This document shows positions 21,043 through 35,100 of a DNA stretch of 64,000 nucleotides, piece by piece. A program made the position numbers and the translations under genes. The notes below the pieces were generated by a model that worked only from the letters and a program-made list of their open reading frames with translations, was not told the DNA's origin and searched no databases. Numbering within the stretch: position 1 is the first letter of the stretch; each line of letters opens with the position of its first letter. The stretch comes from Primula veris (Eukaryota > Streptophyta > Magnoliopsida > Ericales > Primulaceae), in the NCBI GenBank assembly GCA_963682055.1, contig OY821742.1, positions 4,673,816 through 4,737,815 on the forward strand, in the 5' to 3' direction.

Positions 21043-23085
21043 GTGAGATCTTTGGTGGGTGATAGAATGGCCCTTGTCATTCAAACCTTTTCGGCTGTAA
21101 CCATATCCTGCACCATAGGCCAGGTCATAGCATGGAGGTTGTCTCCAGTAATGATAGCAGTGCAACCCCTCTTCATGTTATGCTTCTATTGGAAGCGTGT
21201 TCTACTCGTAAAAATGTCAGAAAGTACTAAAATATCCCAAGACGAAAGTAGAAAGATCGCATGGGAAGCAGTTTCAAATCTTCGTACCATCACTGCCTTC
21301 TCTTCGCAGGAAAGAATACTTGATATGTTCAGAAAAGCTCAAGAAGGTCCTTGAAGAGAGAGCATACGACAATCTTGGTATGCAGGAATCGGGCTTGGTA
21401 CATCTCAGAGCCTCATGTCATCTACTTGGGCTTTAGATTTTTGGTATGGAGCCAAGCTAATATCACATGGGTATATCAGGTACAAAGAGTTCTTTGAGAC
21501 TTATAATTATGTTCAGCACTGCAAAGATCATTGCTGATGTTGGGAATATGACAAATGACTTGGCAAAAGGGTCTGATTCAGTTGTTTCTGTATTTTCTTT
21601 GTTGGATCGTTATACCATGATCGAGTCTGAATATCCAGAAGGGTACAAGCCCGATAAGATAATTGGAAATGTTGAATTTTATGATGTTGAATTTGCATAC
21701 CCCGCAAGGCCTAACAATATGATATTCAAAGGGCTCTCCATCAAGTTCGAAGAGGGGAAATCGACGGCCTTGGTTGGCCAAAGTGGGTCTGGAAAGTCGT
21801 CTATCATTGGGTAGATTGAACGATTCTATGATCCATTTAAGGTGTAGTGAAGATTGACAATTGAGATATAAAAACATATATAATCTTAGGTCGTGTTAAG
21901 GATAGGGTTAATTATGATTTGTTAACCTGTGTTTTGGTCTTTAAAATTGGTGACCTAACTTTTAACAATTCTATTTTAGTGACCTAAATTTATAGTTTTG
22001 GTTGATTTAATGACCCGCTGTTACATTTTTTGGATGGAAATTGTTTTGAAGTTTCAATTTAGTCCGGATAGTTTAGAAGTTTACGATAAACGATTAAAAA
22101 TTATAAAATTTACACACATAAAAACACTTATACGAAATCTTATAAAACTATCAAATGCAAGTTACAATTTCATATGTAAATTGATAAAAAAAAATAAACA
22201 AATTTTGTTAATGCAAATTTAAAAATGATATAAAACTATCAAACAGTGTGATACAAATTAATAAATATAAACTAAATCGTTCTTTTTTCTGCTATGTAAG
22301 TTAATTGTTAAACTTATTAAAGAGGTATAAATTTTTTGAGTGATTAGTCTTATGCTAAAATAAAATAAGAGTCTAATTAATTAGATTGTAACTCGTACAT
22401 ATTTGGTTTTATTATATCCAAATTTATTTATGTAGAATGATATTAACAAGTTTTCACTTTATTCTATATATTTAATTATACGTGAAGAAATGAAAAAAAA
22501 AATGAAAATTTATTAAAATTGAATTGTTAGTAAGTATCATTTCAATTAATTAATTTTGTAACGATATATTTATATCATCCCAACTAATAAAGTTCATATG
22601 GTGTTTGATATTTATATTCATTTTATTTGTTAATTGTGCAATTCACTTAACACACATGTTTTATATAAGTGTGTAATTTAAGTGTGCTTATATGAGTGTA
22701 ATTTTTACAATTTTTAAGCATTTATCGTTAACTTTTAAACTATACGGACTAAATTGAAACTTCAAAACGGTTTTCATCCCAGAAATGTAAATGCGGGTCA
22801 CTAAAACAAGCAAAACTATAAATTTAGGTCATTAAAACGAAATTGTTAAAAGTTGAGTCATTAATCCTAAAAGTGGCCAAAACACAAACCATAATTAACC
22901 CTTTAAAGAAGCATATAGCTCTTGTTAGTTAGCCAAGAACCGACTTAGCTTTCCAGAACTATACGCAATAACATTATATATGGATCCAACGGGAGTGATG
23001 AGATGAAGATCATCAAGGCAGCAAAGGTAGCCAATGCTCATGATTTCATAACGAGTATAGAAGCGGTTATGACACTATTATTCCC
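21043..23085 (+). pseudogene. ABCB (MDR/P-glycoprotein-like) transporter fragment, disrupted
   Basis: Part of the second half of an ABCB15-like exporter. It starts at an intact acceptor (tgtag|GTG) with [19 protein letters not shown], then the transmembrane segment and [20 protein letters not shown]. Next come [20 protein letters not shown] in a shifted frame, then NMTNDLAKGSDSVVSVFSLLDRY and the Walker A region VGQSGSGKSSIIG. Damage includes a 2-bp frameshift near 21351, another near 21500, a stop replacing Leu right after SSIIG (about 21811), a TGA near 21862 and more beyond. The sequence is interrupted by a Mutator-like element (21905-22902) and then resumes with KKHIALVS and TIRNNIIYGSNGSDEMKII...AKVANAHDF before decaying near 23085. 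Walker B, the signature motif and the N-terminal half are absent. Retention of an intron boundary argues for a genomic copy, not a retrocopy. Confidence 0.85.
21905..22902. mobile_element. Non-autonomous Mutator-like element inserted in the ABCB pseudogene
   Basis: The two ends are long inverted repeats of about 200 bp. The left end starts gggttaattatgatttgt, and the right end reversed starts agggttaattatggtttgtg. Both continue through acttttaacaatt..tttta.tgacctaaatttatagttttg, a tgacccgc motif and aagtttcaatttagtccg. The flanks TTAAGGATA and TTAAAGAAG are a degenerate 9-bp target duplication, and the interrupted ABCB codons predict TTAAGGAAG there. The inside is AT-rich with no transposase. 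About 1 kb, long ends and 9-bp duplication fit the MULE superfamily. Confidence 0.8.
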
Positions 23086-23380
23086 CAATTTGTATATCGA
23101 ATTTTAATTGGTTTGGTACACTAAAATAATGAACCGGATTTACACAAAAATTACTAAAAAATGCGTATGAATCTTTTTTATGTTGACTGCTATTTTTTGG
23201 TAGTAAACCTATGCAAATTGTGAAAAGCTTGTATAGTAGTAGTAGTCATCTCACGCATGAGAGTAGTTCTAATATAAAATGAAGATTGCAGCTGGATTTG
23301 AACAAGCAATGAAAATTTCAAAAATAAAGGATCAACGAAAAGAGAAAAATACAAGTAAAGCCTACCAAGCATCAGGATAT

Positions 23381-26300
23381 TCACGAATCGCAAAAAACAG
23401 GCCGAATTGCATCTTTAAAGTCTTCATAAAATCTCTGTTCTGAAAACCTACTCGCACGTTTTCTAGCAGCAGAAGCCATCTCAAGCCTCTCAGCTTCGGG
23501 CATTTTTAATATTTTAAGAATTGCATCAGCATATTCATCGACATTTTGAGCAAGAAATCCAGTTTGTTGTCCATCTTCTTCTAAAACAATGTCCATCTTC
23601 GGTCCAGCAGAATTATGAGCTGAAATGGAAAAAAAAATATACTATAAGCTAGAGAAATAGAATAGAAAATGAATTTTGTGTGTGTGGACGAGGGAGCATT
23701 CAAATCCTACAATTGGATGTTTTCCGTTTCTGGTTAAAATGATTAATTCGTACAACAGTGCCTAATACTTACCAATTGGTATAGCGCCTGCCGCCATATA
23801 CTCCACAACACTAATACCAAAATGCTCATCTGTCATAGAATGGATCCCAGCAACAGCATTTCCCAATAGTCTCACCAAATCCCTGCAGTTAATAAGAAGA
23901 ATCAAGATCACGGAGCTTAACAATCAAGTGATAAGGCCCATTCCAGCAAATTACAGAACCAAAATTAGAGAGCAATCCCCAATAATAAAAACTTTATAAT
24001 CTGACCAACTTTACGTCGTCAATTTGGCCAATTAGAAAACAATAAAATATCATCCTCGTACTTGGCATAAAACAAGGCATCCAAAACCACTCATGGTAGA
24101 CAACACGCCTTAGCAGCAAAAGATCGGATGATCAAATTAATATCTAATCCAAATCACATAGGCATAGGTTCAAAATTTGGAAGGATTTGTTTGAAATTTG
24201 AATTGCCCGACTTTATCAAATTCAGAAGTGGGGTTTAAACAAAAATAAAACTGGACGAAGTAATTAAATAAGCTTTTTAATATAAAATGATATAACCGTA
24301 CATACATAAGAACAAGTGCGACATGATACAGACCTATACATAACATTCTTGTGGAACTCAACATCCTCGTCAACATTAAGCTCAACAGCCAGGTTTTTCA
24401 AATTCTGCAATCTTTCCTCGTCTGCCTTATTACGACAGCTACCCACAAATTGGAGCTTAGGTTTAGGCATATCTGCATCTAGCTTCCTAATTGTGACTGC
24501 AAATGCCTCAAGTTGAAGAGTGTGTGCCTGGTAAAATATAATAAAGGTTGAATAAACTGTTTCAAAATTCAAGAGGTAACCATAAACATCTTTGTAGCTT
24601 CACAAAATGTAAATACCTTCTCAGGACGAAATTGAGCAACTGATATGATTGCTGGAGTGTTCAGAGGTCTTTCCAATGGAAGGATCTGACAGAAAAACAG
24701 ATGTTAGGACACACGGACTTTTCGTTATTCACTACAAGTGTGAAGACTGGAAACATGCCAAAAGAAAGGTTCTGTCTACATCCAACAGTCTTAGAATATT
24801 TCTCTTCTTATTTGAACATCCGATATTCGTAAACTATTCCCTTCAAGCTTCAAAAGCTACATTCATAAATCAATTACATATCCAAAATTCTTATAATTTT
24901 AACCACAGCAGGACAGTATACGATGTACGGTAACATAAAGCACCAATGTTCCAACAGGTCTAGCGATTCATCACATAGAATCTATTACTTTTAATACGAT
25001 ACTAGTCATTTTGTTGAATTTAAAGGCTTTTCTACATGCAAAAAAGAAGGCATCACAAGTGTTTTTTTATCGATTATTACAATAAACTGCTTGTCCAATT
25101 ATTTTGCTTATTTACAATGCAATCTATATTAAATGAAACATATTTGTTTATTGAACAGCATAAGATTTTCTTAAACAAGTAAAAATTAAATACTTCAGTG
25201 AAAGTAAAAACTCATTACTTCATTGAAAGTAAAAATTACAAACCTGAAGCCCTGAAGTATCACAAGGTGGGTAGACCCGCTTAATACGGTCACGGATTCC
25301 CCAAATCTTTTCAATGTGTCCTCGTGTCCATGAAGAGTTCACCATTGCTAAATGAGCACAAGAGCCAACCATACCATACATCCAGCTAAAGATGTTGTAA
25401 TACACAATCTTGCACCGAGATAGCCATAAACTGACACAAGAAAGTAGTAGATAACATCAGAAAATAATTCAACAAATTAAAGAACGCAACTAAACTCGTC
25501 GAACTTATAAACTTTACTCCAATCATATTTACTTTAATGTTCAGATTTTTGACGCTATTCATTTTTGTCTCTTTTGATTGTTGTGCCCCTTTTGATTGTT
25601 GTGGCTTCGGAAAAGACTATACCTTCTCAAATTCTAAAGTCGTGTCCCTTAAATTCGTATAAATAAAAGATTTTTTTAATCAAATATCAGATCTAGTAAT
25701 CGAAGAATTGAGAGAGTTTACTACTGCTTTGTTTTTTAAATTAAATATTCAGAAATCTCTTTTTGGGTAAGATTAATTTTCTGATTATCTTCTAAAGTTT
25801 GATTTTGAAGTTTTCTATCAGATTTGTGACTAAGGTTTGGTATTCTACAACAATAATTACATTAGCAATATGGAAAACAACAAGTTAGAGAATATAATCA
25901 AAATTCAGAGCTACTTTTGGCAAAGAATAAAAATAATCCAAGATTGGAGTTCTAGGAACCGCACAAAAAGTATAACGCAGATGTAATATACAAGAGTGGT
26001 ATACCTAGAACAAAAACCAACCTCTGAGCAATTACATCATCATTATTATACATTGAACTCCGCCCACGAACACGAGATAACATGTCTAAACTGATTGTGG
26101 GGTAATGTGTGTAGCAAATGACTTTGCATCCAAATAATCGGGCAACTGGATATGTGAAAGCATATCCACTTGTATCTATATAATAAGAAGGGGTAAACTT
26201 GGAAAGGGCTTCCCATGAGAGATAAACTGAGCCAAAACTTTGACCAATCATGGTGAAACGGGGGTATGTTGATTCTTCGATCCACTTCCGTTTATACAAG

Positions 26301-29300
26301 TGCACAACCTTATGCAAAGAGCCGAAATTAACAAACACATCAATACGTATACCAAAACTAAGAATATCAGCTAAAATTAGTGATGTAGGTAATTGATAAC
26401 ACAAATGGGATTCAGAATAGCTACTAACAAATAGAAATGTCAAAATCTGCCTTCATTCATGAGCAGGAAACATTGAAACACACTGAACGAATATCTCAAT
26501 ATTACTGATGAGTGATTGCACATTGGCAATGTAAATTCCTTTATATCTTGACATTTTGCATATTTACTACAAATCCATTTGATCTAACAAGTTTGGCCGA
26601 AAACTTTCAAGTTTCTAATGCGGAAAAATCAGATTTTTCAGTCTCAAACAAGCCATCTACTGTCCTAACAATATGCTACCAAACGACCCTAGGAGTATAG
26701 GTCCATCCGAAACAAATGATTCCACTCTCTAGGGAGAAGAAACTAAAAAGACACAGAGAAACCCAAGTACTTAGTAGTTTGAATAACCAAAGTAGAATAT
26801 GGAAGACAGAGAGATACGCAAAATGAAAACGCGAAACATTTTGCTTTAAAATACAGGCGAAAGAGAAAAACAACGATTGGGTAAAAATGGTCGAATAAAA
26901 AATTAACGGAGTATTACATTAATAGATAAAACAGTAAGACAAGGTAAAATATTATTTGAAATAGCAAATAAGACAATATACAGTATGTCAAAAACTCAAA
27001 ATACAGTTTACTTAATGAGTTAATTCTCTATATGAATAATGTATGTGGACTGGAAGACATTTAAAGATAATTTATTTCTTCCATGTTTCCAAGGATTACA
27101 TACACGTTGAGTAGCAAGTTTCTGTCCTAAATGGTCTTCCGAAATGAATACATTTCTCCATTTCATCAACAAGAATTACAATACATTTAAATAGATGCAT
27201 TCATACATACGAAATACATATTTATCAATATATCTACATAGGGAAGCAACTAAGAAACAGTTAACTACAAAATTAGCCCTCCCTTTTTGATTTTTTTAAA
27301 AAAAGGTAGATTTTTTCCTACGTGTATTTATTTAAAAATCTAGAAATTAGCGTTTTCTGCCCCTCCCGTATTATTAAAAAGGCTATAAAAAACCACTCCT
27401 ATTCGAGCTTTCTGGGTGCTTCAAAGGTGCCATGTCATCATTCTAAACAAAATACGGAGTATAGTCAACTCATAGATAATAAACTGGTCACCTATTCTCC
27501 ATTACAAGTATAAGTGAGTTGTGGATATAGAAACACATTTTACTAAAAATAATTTATTTTAGAATAATTTAAAATGAAAAAGATAGAAGAAATCCGCAAA
27601 TTCCTAGATTTGGTGCTTTTGAGCTTGAGCTTGTTTAGCAGGACACTATATATATATGAATAAAATGTATGTAATATGTATATGTATATGTATACATATA
27701 AGTATGTATGTATACCTTGGGAGGATGAAGCAACCAGACTAAATTGAGAAACTAATAAAACTAAAAGGACTAAACTGCAAAACTACTAAAACTAAAAGGA
27801 CTAAACTGAGAAACTACTAAAACTATAAAAAAAAATAACTAAACTGAGAAACTAATAAAACTAAAAGGACTAAACTGCGAAACTACTAAAAACTAAAAGG
27901 ACTAAACTGAGAAACTACTAAAACTATAAAAAAAATAACTAAACTGAGAAACTACTAAAACTAAAGGGACTAAACTGAGAAACTACTAAAACTATAAAAA
28001 AAAAAGGATAAATTAACAAAACATACTACTTTTTAAACTAAATTAACAAAAACATAACCAAAAAATTTTCATTATCAAAAACATACCAAACAAATTTAAC
28101 GCTGTTTATTCTCTTATTATCTCTCTCTCATCCATTCTTCTCTCTCTCCTCCATTCTTCTCTCTCACCAATTCTTATATGTATCTTTCTCTGATCTTACT
28201 CTCTCTCTCCTCCATTTTTCTCTCTATCTTTCTTTCATATCCCACTCTATCTCTATCCCTTTCTCCACCACGAAAACTCGTCACTGACTACCGAACACCA
28301 TCTAGATTATATAGACATCCATATACATATAAATACAGATACATACATACGTAATACACAAATATTACACTGATTGATAACCCGTAATATATGAAAAATA
28401 TATGGAATTGGTGAGATTGTTTTCTATTTATTGAGGTTTGAGAATATTGTAAAACTTGTGGGTTTCAAGTTGAAAGAGGAGAATCCATATGTACAGTATT
28501 GAGAGAAATCCATATGTAGGGTATAAAGTTTTAAAATTATGGTATGAAGTTTTAAAATTAGGGTATGAACTCTTTTTTAGATATATGATTGTAATCCAGA
28601 ACATTTAGGTTATGAAATTTTAAAATTAGGATATAACGTTTTATAATTATTAGCATATGAATATTTTATGAGTTTTTAGTCATTTTTAGAGAGAGATGGG
28701 TGATTAGCACGTGTAAGAAATATGTGCGATTATCGTGTGTTAGAGAGAGATGTGCGGTTAGATCAGAGAGAGAGTTTAGATTATGGTCTGATTAGAATTA
28801 AACAAATAATAAGTATATATAGGTATGTTTTTGATAATTTAAAACTATAAAAAAATAACTAAACTGAGAAACTACTAAAACTATAAAAAATAACTAAACT
28901 GAGAAACTACTAAAACTATTAAAACGAAAAGGACTAAACCGCGAAACCATCTCAAACTCAATTACAATGGCAGAGAATCCAAATCCAGTAATTAAATAGA
29001 TATAGATATAGATATATGTACTACCTTGGGAGGATGAAGCAAGCGGACACCGAACCGATCGATAGCACGTGACGTCAGAGAATCCGAAGTAGCATCGTGA
29101 TCACCGGTAAAAACGGTACAAATAAGATCTGGAAAATCATCTTGAACAGCTTTAACTGCACACCAGAGGACTCTCTCTCCTCCTCCTCCATCGTTCGTAT
29201 ACGGGTGAAAAAACCCCACACCTTTATTTTTATGTTTGTTTATTCGAGATAATATTATGGGTTTTGTGATTTTGTAGAGGATTGTGATTAAGATGAGAGA

Positions 29301-29333
29301 GAGGGTTAGGAGGATTATTATTATGTATGCCAT
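23381..29333 (-). CDS. ALG11: ALG11/LEW3, GDP-Man:Man3GlcNAc2-PP-dolichol alpha-1,2-mannosyltransferase
   Basis: Seven exons: 29025-29333, 26022-26308, 25244-25430, 24617-24685, 24334-24527, 23773-23882 and 23381-23619. All introns are GT-AG and the product is 464 aa, matching the known family length. The enzyme adds the fourth and fifth mannoses (alpha-1,2) to the lipid-linked N-glycan precursor on the cytosolic face of the ER. Residues 3-20 are a hydrophobic anchor, followed by the donor-side motif [15 protein letters not shown] (about 43-57). Mid-protein GYAFTYP...[13 protein letters not shown] and the C-terminal GT4 EX7E pair (Glu368 and Glu376 in EHFGISVVE) are intact. It ends [17 protein letters not shown]...CDS. 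Intron 1 (2.7 kb) carries a minisatellite and a copy of the exon-1 tail. Orthologue of Arabidopsis LEW3 (At2g40190). Confidence 0.97.
27714..27733 (-). repeat. Copy of the ALG11 exon-1 end and splice donor inside intron 1
   Basis: The 20 bases accttgggaggatgaagcaa are identical at 27714-27733 and 29023-29042. The second is the true end of exon 1 (CCCAAG|gtagta on the minus strand). The copy gives CCCAAG|gtatac, a good decoy donor, with donor-side cut between 27716 and 27715. The minisatellite starts directly next to the copy, so exon tail and array appear to have been duplicated together. Confidence 0.8.
27735..28012. repeat. Minisatellite in ALG11 intron 1
   Basis: About eight imperfect units of 30-40 bp built on ggactaaactgagaaactac followed by taaaactaaaa or taaaactataaaaaaaa. 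Two unit lengths alternate, giving a higher-order repeat. The array is followed by a pyrimidine-rich ctctctc/ccattcttctc tract at 28112-28262. The same units reappear at 28845-28945, just before exon 1. Confidence 0.85.
28845..28945. repeat. Second patch of the ALG11 intron minisatellite
   Basis: Three or four units of the same family (aactaaactgagaaactact with aaaactataaaaaa spacers), ending in a ggactaaaccgcgaaacc variant about 80 bp before the exon-1 donor. With the copy at 27.7 kb this gives the layout exon tail - array - spacer - array - exon tail copy. Confidence 0.8.
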
Positions 29334-32164
29334 TGGAAAAGTGAAGAAAGAGAGAGAGAGAGAGAGAGGTTGTTTGTTTGTTTGTTGAGCCTGTATTTTT
29401 ATCTTTTACACTTCAAAAAAAAAAATATAGCATAGTCAGCTATAAATTACAAAACGTAATTCTGATTTACATTTTATATTTTTATTTTATTTTTCATAAG
29501 AGGAAAAATTATAAAAAAAAATGTAAATCGTAATTATGAAGTACGGTTTATATTTAGAAATTATGGTTTTTGCGTGAAAAAAGATTTTTTATAGTCGAAA
29601 AATTCAGTCTCTTGTTTGTTTTCGGTGATATCGTAAAAAAAAAATGGATTTTTTAAAAATAAACTTACTATTTTATTTCTAAAGTTTTTTGTTTAAAAAA
29701 AATATGTAAAATTTGACCCTCGTATATTTTTTTTTTTTTTATGTTTAATTGCTTGTTTGACAATTTATATGGTAGTAATATTAATAAATAATAAAAAAAA
29801 TATAAAATGTCAAATTATACAGTTTTTTTTAACAAACACTTTAAAAATAAAATAATATGTTAATTTATAAAAAAAAAAAAATTGAAATTTTTTTACGAAT
29901 ATATATGTAAAAACCGAAAAACTGATGAAAACCTAACAATTTTAAGCTGATAAAATTTGAACCCGGTGAAAGTATATTTGTTTTTACTTTTTCTAACAAA
30001 TGCATTTTGTTTCCTAACTAGATTTTTCTCCCAGCAAAATAGTAAATACTTTTTTTAATATAAAAAACATGTAATTGTATAAGTAATAGTGAAAAATTAA
30101 ATTTAGAAACAATAACATGAAAGCGTGAAACTGAAAAAACACGTTCTCCAAAAGCATAAACAAAAATTAAGGTAGCTATGGAATAAGAGCGTACACATCA
30201 ACTACCTCAAATTTACACAAAAGTTTGAATCCCGAAATCGATCCGTGTTAAGACGTTTCATATGATGGACATTTATTATGAAATGGTTGCTGTATACTTA
30301 AAACAAACGTAAGAGCAACTGCATCAGTTCACTTATATCACCAATTTATTTTAAATATGAGTAGATTGTTCTAAAATTGTACACGTATTTGTTTACTTAT
30401 CTATTACCTTAAATATACATGAAGTCAAATATAACTCAAATATAATATGTTCCCTTATAATTAAAATAATAACTTCTCTCTTAATTTTCTCTTATTCTCT
30501 CTCATTTATTTGTATATTTTACATATAAATTAATAAAATAACAAAAACATCAGTTGTATAGTTGTGATAGAAAAATTGATAAAAAAGATGATAATTTGTA
30601 TAAACCAAAACGTTTTCTTATAAGTTGTAAAATTATACTTTTTAATGAGGAAACGTCTAAATTATTTAATGTGGTTAATCTAGTAAATTAATTTTGGTTG
30701 AAAAAAATTGATAGAAGTATATTAAAATATAGTAATATTTAGTTATGATAAAAAATTTGATAGAAAAGATGAAAAATGTATAAAGTTAAACTGTTATCCT
30801 AAAAATATAAAAGTGATGTTAATTAACTTAATTATGAGAAAAAGTGTAAGAAAACCGATGCGATTATTATATTAACCTATAAATAGTGTTGTGCTTAGGA
30901 TTGAATGTGGCAGTGACTAGTGAGGTGCGACCTAAGTACTAAAGGGAACTCATTTGCTCGTGGTGCAAATGCATAGAATAAAAAGTAAAAATACACTGTA
31001 AATGACATTGAAGAAAGTTGATCAAAAGAGAAACAATACACAACTCTATGCATCTCGAACTGATATATAGAAAGGGTTAAGTAAAGGTGGAACAGAGAGA
31101 AGAATTAAAGGGAATTATTAATTTAAATGATTATTTGGAATTTGTAAAATCTACTGTATACAACGGTTAGAAACCATATCTCGGTCCAAATTAACAAAGT
31201 CGCTTCTATCGACTATGAAAAGCCATCTAGAACAGAAGACATGCACATTTTTTCAAAAAATCTCAACAAAAAAACTAGGCCTTAAAAAGTGTCGTATTAA
31301 TACAAATAACATTGATGAGATTATGAAGCCCCATCCAAATAGTATAACCACTCCAGCATATCCTTGAAATAAATAAATTCCAAACTCACCAAACTTACAC
31401 TTCCCTGGATAAAAACAATTTCAGGCACAATACAACTCAAAAATCTTTTGATCAACTTTCTTGAATGTCATTCACACGACTATAAGGCCAATGCACACTT
31501 GCTCTATGTCAACACATGATGCATCTACCCTTTAGTCCATAATCACAAAAGGAATTCATCTCATCCCGTAAAAGAAAACACTAAGTCACAAGATAACGTA
31601 TTTGCCTAAAGAATATTGCTAGTACAGTATTGCATATTTGCACTTCCAATGGAAAAAAATTTAACCGACAAGTGTTTATCAAAACACCTAGATATGAAGC
31701 ATCCAAGTAACTGTAAGTCAATGATTCACTGCTGTTGGAAGTAGAAAAATAACCCAGTCAAAAAAAAAAATCCGATTATGAAAAGGCTACAACAGGAAAT
31801 AAAGTAAAAACAGGGAAGGCAACAGCTGACACCACAAATTATAACCAAAAGCCAAACATGTAACGAAAATCCACCAGAAAAAGGCACAAAATATGATGCA
31901 ACAATTAAAATCACAAACCTATTATACCAGCTCCTATACTGTTTTCCCCAAAACCCGGTATATGATCCTCACTTTTTTTAATACAACACTTACAAATATC
32001 AACTTGACAACCTATCGCTCTGTTTACAAAAGAATATATCCACACTGCAACTATTCCACAAACATATACCAAAAATACAACAGGAGGAAGAATGATGCTC
32101 CGAAACCATGGATAAAACCTAAAATGCGAACCTTTCTAATTTTCACATTGTAATACAAAACCGA
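29334..32164. other. Intergenic: ALG11 promoter side and clathrin 3' flank
   Basis: Both flanking genes are on the minus strand, so this holds the ALG11 5' region and the clathrin 3' UTR. A GA/CT microsatellite at 29349-29368 sits only 15 bp upstream of the ALG11 ATG and so probably in its 5' leader. The rest is AT-rich with many A/T homopolymers. No gene is recognised; the frame at 31893-32153 has no family features. Confidence 0.5.
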
Positions 32165-35100
32165 TTAATAAGCTCCCATAGCTGGCATACCAAAAGGTGG
32201 CATAGAAGGCATTCCCATGCCACCCATCTGAGGTGGAATAAAACTTCCACCCATATGTCCTCCCATACCTGGCATTGGTGGTGCAGGCAAAGCAAGAGGA
32301 AGCAACTGAGCATACATGTTCTGCAAGAAAATATAGATAGGAATCACAGAATCAGTGTGTTAGCAACACAGGAACAATAGTTGAAGGAACTACAGTAATA
32401 TATGTTAAGTCGATCTCATTACCATTCTAGTCTGTTTTGTAACTGCTCAGAAACTTTTTCATAATTTGTCCCTCAATCATTTTTTCCCCCCGACAAAATT
32501 AGCTTTTAAACCCAGGAAAGACAGATCCATTTGGATATTTTGAGCAATAGGAAATACAGGAAAAATCTTTCAACACCATTTTTGAAAACCTATTCATGAG
32601 AACTTACCGTAGTGCGTTGTTTTGAGAATTAGATGACATCACACTCAACATAAAATGAAAAAGAAGTTCTTTAAGAAATGACCTGTTGTGCTATTACGTC
32701 CTTCTCTTCCTTCTCTTTGGTCTTAACTTCAACTAGAGCTTCTAGCTTGTCCTTAATAAGTTCATCGACCTTGCCCGTGTACTCTCGAATAAACTACAAG
32801 CATAAAAAAGGGGAGTCATAAACTAGGTAAAAGACGTCAAGCAGAAGAAATAAGTCGATGACTGTTTAGAGATCATTAGAAGCCAAACAAAGGAACACTT
32901 ATAATTAAATTATATGAGACAAAACCTCAAGTATGCATGACATGTAGCATGAATGTAAAAAAGGATGACCGAAAAAAGTAGACTTGAGTTACCAACTTCA
33001 GGCTTTTTTACTCTTCCAATGTACAAAAATAGGAAAATAAACAAAGGGTTACCTGCAACAGATATGGGAAGGCAAAGTCCAATATGTTGTTCATCCATGC
33101 TAATTCCAAAGCCACGTCTGCTCGGATCAAGTCATAGCAAACAAAGAGACACGCAGCAAAACATTCCTTCTTTCCCTGTAAAAGTACATTAAAGTATGTA
33201 TCCAATAATTGTATGTCACAGGGGCTCTAATCTGCCTATCTAAACTTCACTTAGAAGGATTAAAAGAAATAAAAGGTGATTGTTAAGTATTTGCCCAGAA
33301 AATTCATTCATAAAGTTATAATTTATAAAGTGACGCAACTTGTCCAGAACTCTGAAAAGAAAATAATTTAACCAATATATTCTGAAAGGGAGGGAGAATG
33401 TAATATATATACTTGCTCAGATAATATAACTTCAGCATCTAAAATTTCCCCATAAATAAAATATGTATCCGAAGCAATAACTCCAAGACTAAATAATATT
33501 TTTTCTTCAAGGACTTAATTTTTATGCCCCGTAAGATTTAGGTTAGTCATCAGGGTTTAAAAATTAGACACAGATAGGTGTACCTACAAAAACTTAATGC
33601 AGGCTAATACCTGTTCAATAAAGTAAACCAGCAACTCCTCTGCAAGTTCTCTGTCCCCAGATTGAGAGGCTGTTTCCATAGCATCCTTGTAAAGGTCATC
33701 TTTCTTAGATAATGCGATTGATTGCCTCCATCTACCAGCTTTTTTATAGATATAAGCAGCAACTCGTCTCATCTCAACAAGCTCATGCTTCTCAATCTGC
33801 GCAAGTGAAAAAAAGACAAATTTGTAGAATCAGCTTCCTCTTAAACCGAGAGGGTTAAAGATAAACTTCATAAACTAATAAAAGTCGGTAATTAGTATCC
33901 TAACCTAACCTTTCTTTCAATTCTGTACATTACATCGTAAAAAAAAATCAATAGTTTAGAGGAAAAAATTAACATCATAGTGTACGAGACCAAAGAGAGC
34001 GAAAAAAGTGAAGGAATAGTGTAGTTTTTTCCAGTTTTCATCAACTATCCGTACTTCGACCTATGAGCTTTTTCTACTTGCTACATCTCCACAGTATGTA
34101 AAGTTTGTACTATATTGGTGTGAAAAGATCAGGTGATGCATTAGCGTAGAAAGCTGTTATAAACAGAAAAGGAGGAAAACATTTATACTGAAGACCAACC
34201 TTCTGCGCAAGTCCAATTTGATCAAAGCTATCATGCAAATCAATAGACTCCCGTAATCTTTCATAGTCTTCCTCTTCCACGTAAATCTCATTTAAAGCTT
34301 CATTTACAGCAGTCACGTTGTTGCTCTGAACAGCTATCATATATGGCTTCACAAGGAGCAGATGACCAGCCTAGTGCCCAGAAAGAAATACATGTTAGGA
34401 GGAAAAAATAAAAGGTTTCACGAATTACAGCAATGGTCCCAATACTTTTGATTTGTTATCCATAGTTTCAGTAAGTCAAGCTGATGGTCCCTTCTTATGG
34501 TGACCAATAGCGTAATACATGGGGTACCACCTGTTTAACCTTTCTAAAATCTGAGGACTTTCAGTGTAACTTACTCAAACTATAGGGACAATATTGTTTG
34601 AACTGAAAGATTGGGAACCACAGAGAAATGATACCTAATGCATTGGGACCAATTTTGTTGCATATTTGCAATTGAAACTATTGGGACCCAATTGAATTTG
34701 GTCCAAATCAACGGTGTACTTCACTCTTATGCTACTGAAAAGACAGTAAGATGTTTAAAAAGAATAAATCCGACTAAATACCTTCCGCATAATGTCAACA
34801 ACACGTGTATGGTCCACACGAAGTGCAATCACATTGAGAAAATCGTTTATAATATCAGGATGCTCTTGTAAGTAGAAATGCACTGCTTTATAATACAGCT
34901 CGACATTAGCAGCTTTAGCAATGACATCTTTAAATTGCATGTGATCCCAAGCTTCTGGAGAATGATTCATGATAGTAGTGGCAGCGTTGTCAAACTCGTC
35001 GTACTGAATATATAGATAAGTAAGTTCTTTCCAGTGTTGTTGTTCATCACAAGCTCGAATGAGCTTGGGAATGTTGAGACGAGTTGAAAACAACTTGATA

